DNA of 64,000 nucleotides, taken from positions 18,087,389 to 18,151,388 of the forward strand of contig CM039193.1 of the NCBI GenBank assembly GCA_008360975.2, given 5' to 3'. Shown one piece after another: positions 25,986 through 38,812 of this stretch. The notes below the pieces were generated by a model. That model ran no database searches. It was not told the DNA's origin and saw only the letters and a list, made by a program, of their open reading frames with translations. The position numbers and the translations under genes are program-made. Numbering within the stretch: the stretch's first letter is position 1; each line of letters starts with the position of its first letter. The DNA comes from Lichenostomus cassidix (Eukaryota; Chordata; Aves; Passeriformes; Meliphagidae).

Positions 25986-27544
25986 GCCATTCCAGTCCAG
26001 AACAGATATCCTGAGGGTAAAAATCCATGAATCCTTTGACTCAGCCAGCTTCATGGATGCTCAGATATGGCAGAATCCAGGCACTGCTGGTTCTGGCAGT
26101 CTTGTGTGCCTTGTTTGGTCACACCAACCTCAGGTGTGCTCCCAGCCTGGCTGAAATCCCTGCTGGAAAGTGGGAATGCACTCCTCATCTATTTCTGTCA
26201 GCTAAAATTAAGGGTGAAAACCACTGTGCTCCTCCATGGCCATGGCCATGCCTAGGCTTACAGCAATTCACCCCAATTCCCAGCATGGCAGGGATGGTTT
26301 TATTTTGCACAATCTCTCTGTTAGCACCAGGGACCTGATATTTGTATGAAAGCTGTTTCTGTAAACATTGCAGGTTTGAAAGCCCCCTGGAAAACTGGAG
26401 AGCAGAATGGTACATAAAACTGTAACTTACAATCTTTATTAATTCGTGAGGAATAGGTTGACTTTCCTGCAGGTCAGCTTTGGAGTGGCAGGAGGGAATT
26501 GCAACTTTGATAGCAGCAGGAAAGAAAAGTGGGGTGTGCAATGGAATGGCCTTAAAGGGATGGGAAATTATTGAGTTAGCCATGGGCAATCAATCTTCCT
26601 TACATCAGGGTAAAATCAGGAGCACAGAACTGCTGGGAGGGGAAGGCAGGGAAGTTAGAGCAGTTATAAAAGGGCTTGCAAATAAAATGAGAGTTAGGAC
26701 TCAATGTACAAGGTCTTTGGGGTTTGAATAGCTGTTCAGGTGTTCAGAGTTTGGGAACACACAGCTCCAGATGTACAACATCTTTTCAACTCCGAGGGCA
26801 GATCCACTCTGTGCCACAAACTGCAGCACCTGCCCTTGTTTTTCCAGGAAAGCTCTTCTTCTACTCTGGCTTTCAGTGCCTCTGCCAACAGACAGTGAAC
26901 AAATTAGTATTTGATCTGAGGTGTACTATTGAAGGATGGGGTGTGGTGGGACGAGTGCCAGAAACATCCTGAGGACAGGTTTAGAGCTTGTGTTCTCAGG
27001 TGCCAGGACATGCACAGCTCCTCCAAACACACAGCAGAATTTCAGAGCACTGGGAGAGGTTGGGCTGGGAGCAACCAGGGGGAAGAAAATGTTGGAATGA
27101 ACGTGTGTGGTGAGATGTTTGTGTACTGAAACATGCTGATGGTTTGGGGTTGTTACAGTGCTCGGGTTGTTTCACTTCTGTGATAACACTTAGCACTTAC
27201 CTCATGGAAAATTCATGACCCTGGCTCGAGAGAGATTTCACTTAAATGCTAGTTAGAATGTCAGAAAGCTGCGGGGAAAGCAGGAGTTTTATAAAGAAAG
27301 GCTAAGTTCTTTATTGCTGAGCTCATGCAGAGCTGTGGAGGAACCATTTTAAGGTTCATGCCCTCGTTGGAGAATTATTATTGAAACATTAGAATGTTTC
27401 AGCGCAGGGTCATGCTGCAGAGGAAGAGTCTTGGGCATGCCATAGCCCAGTCAAGGGAGACTAAAATCTCACCTGATTCAATTTACAGCTACATTGAGTT
27501 AAGTTGAGGCAAAACCATCCACTGTCCTTGTTGGATTGCCTATC

Positions 27545-27743
27545 CACCTTCCAGTTTTACTCATGTCGAACAGGATGCAGGTCCTGCTGTAAAGTGTTTA
27601 TGAAAAGGAAAGGTAAAGAGAAGAAAAAGAGCATAATTAATTATCCAAAGTTAATGTTTAACATTATTTAAATGATCTGTTTTCCTTTAAAAAACATCAT
27701 TCAGGAAATAAGGGAGACTTCCCTTAACTGAGGCTTAGGGGTT
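27545..27743 (+). repeat. Locally repeated block, copy D (matches 24272-24475)
   Basis: About 200 bp match 24272-24475, including gcaggtcctgctgtaaa, a purine-rich gaaaaggaaaggtaaa stretch and a 35-bp identical run around gacttcccttaactgaggct. It ends just before a CR1 fragment. Confidence 0.85.
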
Positions 27744-27773
27744 TGCATGCAAACTTTCTCACAGTGTATGATG

Positions 27774-27920
27774 TCATTGTCCCTGGAGGGATTTGGGACA
27801 CATAGATGTGGGACTGAAGGACATGGGTGAGTGGTGGACAAAGCAGTTCTGGCTCAGTGCCTGGTCTTGGTGATCCTAGAGGGCTTTTCCAACCCTAAAT
27901 GGTTCTGTGGTTCTATGTAG
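27774..27920 (+). mobile_element. CR1 LINE 3' fragment
   Basis: cctggagggatttgggacac, ggacatgggtgagtggtgg, cttggtgatcctagagggct, tttccaaccctaaatggttc and tgtggttctatg match the CR1 3' end. It follows copy D of the local repeat by about 30 bp. Confidence 0.88.
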
Positions 27921-30900
27921 GTGAGGGAAGTGAGTAACTGGGGAGGCCAGAAGGAACTGGAAAATGTGATGATGATGTCAGAGCTTGCAGCAATAGGTAA
28001 AATCTTGTGATTTAGACTGGGGAAATAATATTTTTAAAAACCCCAACAAAGTAACATGTATTAAAAAAACACAAAACATGGTTTTCCAATGTCCTGGGAT
28101 GAAGCTTTAAAAACAAAATCCTGTCCTGCATGCATTACTTTACATATTTCTTATAATGATTGGTGTGGAACTTGCATGCTGAAGTGCTTCCTTCAGTTAA
28201 ACCCTGCTTGGATTTTAGCTTCAGCTGCAGATATTGGTGATAGGGGTGCAGTATTTTTGGAACACCCCAGTTTATTCCCTGCCCACCCTTCTGTGTCCAG
28301 CAGATGGCTAAGGAGTGGAGTCAGGCAGGGAGGTGGGGTTGAGTGGAGCACACCAAACCTGCAGGCTCTGACTGACCTGGCAGGGCTCAATGCCCATGGC
28401 TGCCATAGATAGAACTTAGGGCTGGTTTTTATTTCCATTACATGTGATAATTACATGCATTTCAGGAGCTGGATTGGTACTTCTAGGTCCTTCCTGACAG
28501 TGACAGACATTTCAGCCCTGCAGAGCCTCCAGATCCACTGCACTGGCATGGAGCAGCTGTACATGGCTGAAGAGGAACAAAACCCTCCCAAAATCAGCCC
28601 AGTGCCATGAGTGCAGCTCTGGTTCCCCTGCTGCAGAGGAAAAGCACCCCAGGCCCTGCAGCTGGCTGCACATCTGCTCTCCTGGGACTGTGTGTGTGAG
28701 GGAGGGTTGTGTGGAGGCTTTGAGGACCTGCTGATCCCAGAATTACACTTGCACTCTGCTGAGGGACAAAGCACAGCCTGCAGTGTGCTGCCCCTCCCTG
28801 GTGAGCTCTGTGACCCCAGTCAGCTGCTCCAGGGTGGGGAAGGGTCTGTATTTAGCTGGAAATATGGAGAGGAAGGGATCCCAGAGGGCTGTGGGCAGCC
28901 TGTGGGTGCTGAGCTCAGGCAGAGCTGTCCCAGCCTGTGCTCTGCAGGGATGGGAGCTGCTGCTGAGCAGCTTGGCCCCAAGAAAGGGCACTGCTGGCCC
29001 AGGGGATACTCTGCTCCATTGCTCCAAGGAGGTGGCAAACAGAGGAACCAGCCAGGAAGGGTTTTCTGGGCCAGAGCTGGCAGAGAGGGAGGCAGAGATA
29101 CCTGTGAGGACGTGAGGAGAGCTGAAAGGCCCTGGTGTTCTTCACACAGAGCTGCAGATGGGAACCCATCCTGTGCTGAAACATCTTCAGATGTCCCACT
29201 CTGCTTCATTGCAGAGATTTATTGTCATTAGGGCTTTGGGATGTCAGAGAAGTGCCACAGAACACTTTGTTGTGCCAAAATTCATTGCTCTGCTCACCCA
29301 CAGCCATTCCAAGGGACATGGCTTTTCCTCTTGTCAAACTTGGTAGCAATGTAAACCCCACAGTTGTTGTTTGTTTCTTTTCCTACAGTTGGGGAGCAGA
29401 CAGCCAAGTACTTTTTTGCAAGTTTGTTGATGTTTTCCCTCATTCTGCTCCCCTTGCCAAGCTTACGCAATTCGGTGTCTCCATGTCTCTGCTCTGCAGC
29501 TCCTCTGCAGATGCCTTCCTACTTATCTGTCTTCATCTTTCCACTCTAATGGAACATTGAATTTCCCCATTTTTACCTTGCTTTCATGGAAGGTCTGTTT
29601 CAGCTGCCCTTTCTGGCTGTTTGATGGTTTCTAGTGCTCTTCCCCACCTTGTATTCCCCTCCCTGTGTTGCTGCTCCAAGTTGGTCTCTTGTGCTTTTTC
29701 TCACTCCCAGTTATACTTCAATAATCTTGAGCAACAGATTGGGGCACTGGCAGGACATTTGTCGGGACTCTGCAGGGAGGAGCAGAAAAAAAAGAGATGA
29801 GCTCTGTTCCTTCCAGCTTCCTGTTGACACAAATTATTGAAGCTATGCTAATGGGAGACACAACCACGCAGAGGAGATTCAATTTGGTGTCAAAGCATCT
29901 TCTGGAGAGTGAACAGCAAACAAAATGAATGTGGGCAAGAAGAGAAGCATTTTGAAAAGCTATTTACTGTAAATCTGGGAGATTTTCAGTGTCATTCCAC
30001 GTTGGGTTTAAAGGAAGCAAGTCTAAATGTTTGTTTCACTATAAGAAAATCCTGTGCTCGTTACCAAGGGTCAGATTTGTACAATAATCCTGAAAAATGG
30101 GATAGAATTTGGCTGGTTATTGCTGTCTTTTATATGCCAGAGGGGATCTTCTTAAAGGTCAAGGCTGGAGATTGCCTACCTGCAATCTGCCTTCTGCTCA
30201 GGTAGGGAAGGCATTTCAGGAAGCTCAGATTTAATGTCTGCCATCATGATAAATGTTAGAAATGCTGGGATGTATTTCAGTCACTTTGATGTATTTCATT
30301 AAACCAAACCTGGAGCCAGCACTGAATTTTCTTGTAGTTTCAACCATTCTGGCAGGCTGGATGTGCTGGACAGGTACAGGAAAGGCAGCCAGAGGTGTGC
30401 AGTGTCCTTTCCCTGCCCTTTGGCTTCAGGAAGCTGCTGAAGCTCCTTCCTCTGCTCCTTCCTCAGCAGGAGCTGCCTCCTTTCCCAAGCAGGGCAGAAT
30501 TTCCTCCTGAGGCATGGGACAGCAGGATTTGGATGGCAGGGCTCAAACAGCCCTGTGTGATGATGTGTGGCAATGTCTGTATCAAATTCCCAGTGCCTAA
30601 CAGCAAATATTGGCATCAGTGTCCAGTTCTGTGGCCTTTATTCCTAGCAATATTGGATTTACAGAAGGGTGTTGGATTTACAGGTTTCAAGGCAGAGGTC
30701 TGTGTACCTACAGAGAACAAACAAACAGGTGCTTTCCTTCTGAGCAGAGCTTCCCAAAGGATAAAAAACCTGCAGTTGGATTCTCTGTCAGCCAGGGAAG
30801 ATTTTGGCCTCTTTGCCCAGTCTGCCACTTAAAGCCAAACATGCTGATGGATTTGTACTGCGAGAGCTGAAAGTAAACTCACAAAACTGTGTCAGAAGGA

Positions 30901-31910
30901 AGGTGAAAATATTGCAAGCCTTTTGTCAGAAGAAAATTGAATACCAAGGTGAAAACATTGCAAGCTTTTTGGTCAAAAGAAAATGTAATACCAGGTCTGA
31001 ACATTGAACTGGAGCAAAGTTCATAAATATTTATTAGTTTAAATGCATCCCTAGAAATCTAAATACATTGATCCTAGTTGTGTGTTTGCTCCTTGCACCT
31101 CTCTGTAGAGCTGGTTTTAGTTTAATCTAGTCTTGGAACAGAAAGGGAATATTCCAGTCTTCCTTACTGATTTTGATTCCCTAAAATAAGTCAGCTCATT
31201 TGAAATTCCTGTTTAAAAAAAGCAGAGATCCGTCAATAATAAATAAATGAATAAATCTCAGTGTGGTGATGATTTGTCTTCTATCTCATACGGATAGCCA
31301 ATAAATCTCTCAGCTCTACATTTGTCAATCCTTGCTTGCACTCTAAATTTCTTTATGTACAAACTGTGTGAGTATTTTTTTTGAGCCATCAGCATAATTT
31401 AGTGCAAAAGTAGACTCCAATATTTTGACTCCATTCCTGAATTTTGTGAAGGTTGTTGCCAGTTTCCCTGCTCTTCTCTACACAAAAAAGCAGCAGTAGG
31501 AGCTCTTGACATCCATTACAGACTTTAACTGCATTGGACATTCCTGGAGGCAGAAAATTCCAACAGACTTTCTTACTTTCTAGTGAAAGAAACTGTATTC
31601 AAATAAAGGCTGTAAAACTAATACTCAAAACAGGACTGTAAAGCTGTGGCTCACATCCTTTGTGTTACCTGCTGGTCTTGCTGCAGTAGAAACCTTCTTT
31701 TGTGCTAGATTAAGGCAAATATCCATAACTATGGGTCAGATGATGGAAATTAGGGTTGATTTCTTGAGCAATCTTAATATTTAATTAAAAAGGAAACCTG
31801 TGTGATATATTCCCTATGAAGTTACCTTAGGGAATCATTTTTTCAAGTCAAAATCTATGTTATATCTGGAGGAGTCCTCTGGTGGTGTCTGAGGAATGGC
31901 TTTGCACCAT

Positions 31911-32079
31911 GGAAATCCAGAATGGAAATCCAGAATGGAAATCCACTGTGGAAATTCACCATGGAAATCCATCATGGAAATCCACCATGGAAATCTATAA
32001 TGGAAATCCACCAAGGAAATGCAGCATGGAAATCCACCAAGGAAATCCACCTAGGAAATCCAGCATGGAAACCCACCAC
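31911..32079. repeat. 13-bp minisatellite, 13 units
   Basis: Thirteen consecutive units of exactly 13 bp with consensus GGAAATCCACCAT occur without any insertion or deletion. Units differ mainly in their last five bases. Confidence 0.95.
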
Positions 32080-34027
32080 TGATTACTTCCTCCACAAGTT
32101 TCACTGAATTCACTACTTTTTGTGAAAACCTCCTATTTGAACAAGAAAGTCTCAGGACCTCATCTCTAAAAAAACCCTCACAAATGAGAAAATCTCTTTC
32201 TGTGGCAGTGAGCCCCAAACCATTCCAAGGAGTGCTTAAACACATGGCCAAGTCCCATCAAAATAAACAAGAGCACAAATGTTTCCCTGAGCAGAACACT
32301 GAACTCCATGTTCCCATAACAGTGCAATAAAGAGCATTTTCTCATTGCTGGGAGAGCACCCAGCAAGGAGTCCCCAGAGCCTCTCCCTTCCAGAAACTTC
32401 TTTTTCCCTTCTGTAACTTTTCATTCTGAACTAAAGGCCTCCAGAAGGCCTCTCCATCTAGACCTCATGGTATTGCTTTTTGCTAATTCTTTTATTCCAG
32501 ACATGTCTCGATCTGTGTTCTACCCTCTCATGCTCATAGGCTGTTTTCCTTCATTTTAATCCTCATGTCTTCCTTAAATCTCACTTTCCTCACTGTTTAC
32601 ACATTTTGTCAGTGCCTCTTCCACCAGCCAAGGTGCCTCTCCTTGCCAGATGCCTTCTTGCCCAACCCTGCAAGCCAGGAGATGTTTTTATGTCTCTGAC
32701 TGTGACTCTTTTCTGGTTCTCTGGGATTTTTTTAAATCTTGTTTTTCTAACTGTTGTAGAAAACTTTTTTGTTCCCCTCTCATGGATGCACTCTGGTAAT
32801 TTGTAAGCCAGTTCGTGCAGTTGTTCCAAGGGCATGAGGTTTTTATTTAAGGCTTTTTTTTTTTCATCCTGTAGGAGCTCTTAATGGTTTGTATCTCATC
32901 AGCTGTAATTCTAATGTGAAAATATTCCAGCAGTTAATTACAGCAGTGATTAGCAGGGGATGAGCTGTGCCTCTCAGATTGCAGTTCCCATGCTGCAGGG
33001 GAGCTGCAGGAGCCAAGTAAATGCCCTTGGGAATTCTGGAGAGCTGGAGCAGGCAGGCCAAATCCCTCTGGGAAGGGTCAGCACAACCCCCAGAGGCTGA
33101 GCAGCTCCATCTCGAGGTGCAGCAGAACCCCAGAGGGAGAGGAGGGAGCTGAGGGTGAGGAATAGCTGCAGTCAAAGAGGAGGAGATGCTGCTAACCCAG
33201 GGCAGGGCTGGAGGGGGAAATGCAGATCTCACCTTGCAGAGCACAGATCACTTTGCTCTGGAGCAGGCTGGGCTGCCAAACCTCAGGGAACAAGTTTGTG
33301 TGATAAAACTCCCCAGGCAGGGTCCATGGAGGCAATCCTTGCATCCACAGCCCAACTCTGCTGCCTCTGGCTTTGGCTCCTGCTGGAAAAGCACTGGAGG
33401 AACACTGAGTTCTTCTGTCAGATCCCATCTTCCCTGGATCCTGCCCCTGTGTCCAAAGGGATTGGCAGGCACTGCTCCATCTTCCAGGGGCTGTGTCCAG
33501 GTCTGGGCTGCCTGGGGAGGTTTCAGACTTGCCCTGAGCTGTCTGTCAGCTCCTGCTGACAGAGCTCTGCTCCCCTCCATCCTCCTGTGAGCTATCAAAC
33601 AGCAAACCAAATGTACATGAACTCAGCCTGCTGGAAAAGTATTCAGTGTTTGCTGAAGTGCAAGAGAAAAAATGTTGACCAATCTCAACAAAAAAACCAC
33701 ATGGAGAACATGAAAATGGTCACACAGATGCTTCCCGGGTAGTAATAATTTAAAAACCCAACTATCCAAACAAAGGCAGTGCAGACACTGTGTTTAAAAT
33801 GCAGATAGAGTGAAAAATCCTGGCCAGAGTGGACAGTACATGTGTCAAATGTGTCCTTCCAGCCCCTTCCACACAACTGCCTCATTCCTTCTCACTCTGA
33901 AGGATCTCAGAGGTTTGTGTCTCCAAGGACACCTGCTGTTTGTGCTTTGTGCTTTTGAACATCTCTTATTCCCACAAGGTAATTCAGCCTTTATGGAATG
34001 ACCAACCATATTTCTGAAAATGATGAC

Positions 34028-34065
34028 ATTTCAGCCTAAAAATGGATATTTCAGCCTAAAAATGG
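34028..34065. repeat. 20-bp direct duplication
   Basis: atttcagcctaaaaatgg occurs twice at an offset of 20 bp. Confidence 0.85.
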
Positions 34066-37000
34066 CCTTCAGGACATTTTTCCTGGTGCCATCTGAAGGG
34101 GATGAAGAAACCAATGTGTCATTTTCTTGATTTAATCCCTACAATAGCATTGTAACAGAACCAGCCTGTAGTGCAGACCAGCTCATCTTTCAGCTTTATA
34201 AACCTGCAGCCCCTCCAGGGACCCTGTAGGGCAAAGGGATCTTCCCCTTGTGGATTGAAAGGGAAAATCCCATTGCAGAGTCATCCATGGTGAGCACTGA
34301 GATCACATTAGAAACTTAGATTTTCCTTTAGCAATTTCAGCCACAATTTCTGATACTCATTAATGCTTTCGGAAGGAGGCAAGTTTTCATGGACATGCAG
34401 AGGTAAACTGATATTTCATGGAATATTTTCACTCTTAGGATGATCCCACACCTTAGAGCAGCCAAAGATGGGTTAATTCTCAGTTAAAAGTGATATTTTT
34501 TATGACAGACCTTATTTATGACCAATCCAAGAAGTGTTCACCCACCCAATTTTCCCATTTCTCCAGTCCTAGGGAATGCCAGCCCACCTAGGTGGGTGTA
34601 AGAGCCATCCAGAGAATTTGGGATTGTTTTAGTTGTTCCCATGAAGCACTAGATGGTCACTTGGAGTTTTCCCACTGCCAGCAGGAGCAAAGCTCAGCTT
34701 GTAGAGCGGACAGATAACAAACCCTCAGAAAAGGGAAATCTCTGGCAGAGAGGGCTCAGTAAAATCCACAGCCCTGGGTGGAGAACAGGCAAAGGGATGC
34801 AGTCCTTGCATGGAAATCTTCCTCACCACCCCAGGAAATTCCCCACTGGAGTAGGCAGAGCTACAAATCCTTCAGCCTGGCAAGAGGGATTAGCAGCTTT
34901 CTGCAATTCGAGGCAGCACCATCTGCAGTAATTAGTTTTAAATATCATTTCTAATTATCTTTGAGGGAAAAGTTGGTGTGTTCAGGAACAACTCCGAGCC
35001 TCTCAGAGATGGTGTACATGGAATTAAGCACAACTGAACTCCTCCAGAGTGATAAGCAGATAATTATCCAGCTCTTCATGAAGTTAGCAGAGGGATTTTT
35101 GGTAACTCCTGCTTGCTTACAGCATTATCTGGGCAGGCAAATTTAGAGTTCCAGTCCTGGGGGGAGGAAACCCCAGAAAGATTTTATAGGAAATCAAGGG
35201 GAATAAGTGGTTTTTTACTAAATATTTCTTCTCTGTGTCACACCTTGTGGGAGAGGAGAAAAGGCACATCTGTCACTGTCCTGTTCTGTTCTGGAGCAAC
35301 AATCCATAGGTCTGAATGTGGGAGAATTTTATCCCAACTAGAAAAGAGCTGACATTACAATGACGGCTGCAAAATCCAACCATTCTCCTTTTAAAATAAC
35401 AGCCTGGAAAATGTGAACATGTAGGCGAGGACATCCCTCTTTGAACTGAAAATGAGATGCAAAAAAATGGAAAATGAGAGGTTAATTCAGCTTGCTAAAC
35501 TAAGAACTTTTTTCCACTTTTTTGGTTTCTTCTTAAGATGTAAAAAAGACTTCTGCTGAAATACTGAGCTCTGTGAGTTGGGTGGTTTTTTAGATCATTA
35601 TGGGTTTTGATATCCATATAAAATACCTCAGTGGCTCTATTAATATTTTCTATTTCATGAACATCTCATGTCTGTAAATATTCAGCAGTGGATTAGGTAA
35701 TTCAGTAATTTATCATCTAAAAAGATGATGCTCCTGCCCAGGACTGGTGTTGATTTGCTTCAGCTGCTCAACAGGAAAATATAAAAAGATATAGACCAGA
35801 TCCCACATAAAAAATTATAGAAGGTCATTAAAACTGAAATGAAATTCTTCTTCAGAAATAGCCCAATAGAAATAGCAATCAGGGGAAATAACAAATATTT
35901 GCAGCAGTTTATGGATGCAAAATTAAAATGCCAAAATTTTATGTGAATTGGGGTTGAATTTATCAGGTTGCTCTTAGGGGGGGCAAATGATTGTCCAGAG
36001 ATTCCTGAATTTGTAGAGACAGAGGTGGAGCAGCATCTCAGCAGGGTAAAGGAGAAATCATTTCTCCAGCTGGGGGAATTGGAGATATTTCTCTCCTTTG
36101 CCTCCCAAACTGAAACCTGCTTTTCCTACCTGCTGTTTCCTAGGTCAATTATTGGATTAGAGGATACTTTGGAATGACACATGTCTGTTTTCTGTGATGG
36201 ACACTATTTTATTTGTAGTAAACAAGCATTTGCTAACAATTAATCTGAATGACAGCTTTCTTACCTCTTGCATGAAAGGCACAACTCCTACAAATAATGC
36301 CAATTTCTCACTTGGTTTTGCTCCCTTTCAGTGAAAATGGAAAAGAAAGTAAGGAAAGAATCACAGGAAATAAAATCACATTATTTTATTTCTTCTTTGG
36401 AGGCTTTTATTTAAAGATAGCTAAATAGATTTATTTTAACTTAACAGCTTGGCAAAAATCATATATTTAATAATAAGTATTTTCTTGTGGAATTTTGAAT
36501 TTGGATCTTGGATCAGAACAGAAATAACAAGTAAGTTGTCAGGAATCCTATTCACCAACCACCTTATTTTGGTAGCTGTGATAATATTTCCTTTCCTTGA
36601 GGCCTGATTTGCACAGAACACAACCCAAACACCATTTCTTAGGCTTTTGGTGAAGACTACTCACCATTAAGGTATTTTCCACTGGAATTCCAAATTTAAG
36701 GATGCATTTTACCAAACCTAAGTAAACACCACTAAATTAAACAAGTCCTGTCTGCCAGCTGGAAATGCAAGCAAAGCTTTCATGGGGTTTTTTTTTCCCC
36801 TTTAAACAGTTTTTGCTCTCCCTGCCCCCTGAGCCTCCTCTCAGAGTAGGTATTTTATCTGCATTATGGACAGAGTTCTATTGTTCTGGGCTTTTTGTGC
36901 TGTTTGCAACCAGCAAATCCCACTATTCAGAGTGTTGTGCTGAGTTGTTTATGTCCCATGCTGGCACGGTGACAGTGGGACACATCACAGGCAGGGCCAG

Positions 37001-37703
37001 CCAGGGCTTTGGAGTCCTGGAACTGCAGTGCCCTTGGGCTGCCAAAGCCCTCCTGCTCCCTGGAAACCCCAGCCTGGCCTCGGGCTGATTTCAGTTTCCA
37101 GCTCTTACCAGAGAGGAGCTGATCTGCTCAGTGCAGAGAAAGAACAGCCTCCAAATCCACTTCTGTTTGGTAAAGAGTTCTCTGGGTTTTTGGGTGTAAT
37201 TGTTGTGTTGAGTTGCAGCAGCCCAGAGCACAGGATGTGTCTCAGGAATATTGCATTAAAATATTATATATTAGACATTGATAAAAATAGCATAACACAG
37301 AGCAGTTTCAACCATTCCCATCTTTGCTGGAGGTGGGAGAATGGCCATGTGGGAATGGCCTGTGGAGATGAAATTTCTGTTTGCTCCTCTCCTTACCTGT
37401 TAATGTGACACATCTGCTTTTATCTGTCTGCCAGCACTGCAAAATCGTGTTTCAATGTCAGGGAGCTGCCAGCCACTAAATGGATGATAAATAGGCCTGG
37501 TCTTTAGATTTGAGCTGATAGAAGAGGTGAAATTACAATGATTTTATAATCAGAAAATCATCTTAAAACGTATAGACAGCAAGGTATCTGAAATCCAGCA
37601 TTCCCATGTGTTTAATTTCTGTACCTCTGAGGGCTGAACTTTCAGAGGTGTTCTGTGTTGATTTGTACATGAAGTCACAGCTTGGGTGGGTTAAAAGGTG
37701 TGT

Positions 37704-37725
37704 GAGGAGGAGGAGGAGGAGGAGG
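37704..37725. repeat. GAG trinucleotide run
   Basis: Seven consecutive GAG units plus one base lie 136 bp before SYN2 exon 5. Confidence 0.9.
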
Positions 37726-37861
37726 CTGGGTGGGATGTGCCCCTGGATCTGCTGAGTTGATGGAACACCCCAGACAAGAACCAAAATGTCAGCATGAGCT
37801 CACTGGGTCACAATGTGGTTTCTCTCCTAAGCTTTCTGTTCTGCTCTGCTTTATTTTGCAG

Positions 37862-37951
37862 TTTGCCCAGCTGGTGTCTGTCTACAAAACCTTGGGCCCA
37901 GAGAAGTTCCCTCTAATCGAGCAAACCTTCTACCCCAACCACAAGGAAATG
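37862..37951 (+). CDS. SYN2: Synapsin II, internal coding exon 5 (partial gene)
   Basis: This 90-bp exon of exactly 30 codons lies between tttattttgcag and a GTAGGT donor. It reads [20 protein letters not shown] then [10 protein letters not shown] and joins in frame to the WV that ends exon 4. [27 protein letters not shown] is the synapsin II sequence; SYN1 has FAQMVRLHKKLG and SYN3 FSQLIKIFHSLG. It begins the carboxy-terminal, ATP-grasp-like half of the C domain. A GAG trinucleotide run lies about 136 bp upstream. The intron after this exon hosts TIMP4 on the other strand, as in human SYN2 intron 5. The next synapsin exon was not found before the window ends, so that intron is at least 26 kb. 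Confidence 0.96.
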
Positions 37952-38639
37952 GTAGGTGCCAACAGCAGTGCTCAGTCTGCTTTCTGTCTCTGTAAAACAA
38001 GAGCTGGGGCTCACAATTCCCTCTTCCCATTTATTGTCTGTTCCACAAGCCCTTTGGGCAGCTGTTGAGGGGTGAGGCTGGGTGCTTTATGGGAGCAGAA
38101 GTTGATATCTGTGCCACTAAACAGTGCTTAAAAATATCCACAGGCACAGGAATTCAGCAGCACCTGTGCTGGCAATGTGTTTGTTGCAAGAGTCCATGTC
38201 ATGGCCTGTGGCAACAAGGCCAGCAATTCCATGATACAGAAGCAATGGCCAGGCAACTTCCCCAGAAGACAGGATGAGAATTACCTTTCTTTTCTGGTGA
38301 ACAGGAGGATTGAACCTTGCAGAGATTGGCTAACCTCTGCAAGAGCTAATTTGCTAACAACTTGAACCCCGTGATGGTGAGTTGGAGGTTCCCAGGGGGG
38401 AAGGTCATTCCTCAGCTGCCCAACTCCAGATCTCAAAGGGATGAAATGCTCACAAAGACACTGAGCAATGATTAAAATGCAGGAGTTCCTCCCATGGTTG
38501 GTTTTCCCCCAGTCCATTCTGGCTCGTTCTGGGGGTTTGTTGTGTTTGGAGATGATGCGCTGGGCACTGCAGAGCTTTGAGCACAGCCAAAATCTGAGCT
38601 TGGGTGGTTGGGACTGGTGATCTGCTGAGCTGACACTGA

Positions 38640-38812
38640 TTCCCAGTCCTTTAGAAATGAGAAATAGCAGAGGTGAGCCTGCCAGAAGCCAAGGAGCAGC
38701 TGGATGGAGCTCTGAGGATGGTTAGTTTGAGGCAGCAGTGAGGAGCAGCTAGTGGGACACGATGGACCTCATGGGATCCTTCCTGCTCGAGATTGGCTAT
38801 GAGTTTATTGGA
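38640..38812 (+). mobile_element. Possible CR1 LINE 3' remnant
   Basis: gggacacgatggacctcatg followed by ggatccttcctgctcgaga and ttggctatgag resembles a worn CR1 3' end. The left part cannot be aligned with confidence by eye. Confidence 0.45.

Larger units (their letters stand above)
24095..37861 (+). other. SYN2: SYN2 intron 4
   Basis: This 13.8-kb intron contains the locally repeated blocks at 24143-24475 and 27545-27743, two CR1 3' ends, a GC-richer stretch at 28.6-29.2 kb, a 13-bp minisatellite near 32.0 kb and a GAG run close to exon 5. A stretch at about 27.20-27.43 kb has a TTTATAAA box and an antisense AATAAA and may be a worn LTR fragment, but the order of signals is not convincing. 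The sequence from 29.3 to 31.9 and from 32.1 to 37.7 kb shows no recognisable gene or element. Confidence 0.9.

Noticed and set aside
28611..29231. A 206-codon plus-strand frame in SYN2 intron 4 as a possible gene
   Set aside because: Frames are open on both strands at once, there is no domain, and no splice or promoter signals support it; kept only as a low-interest observation.
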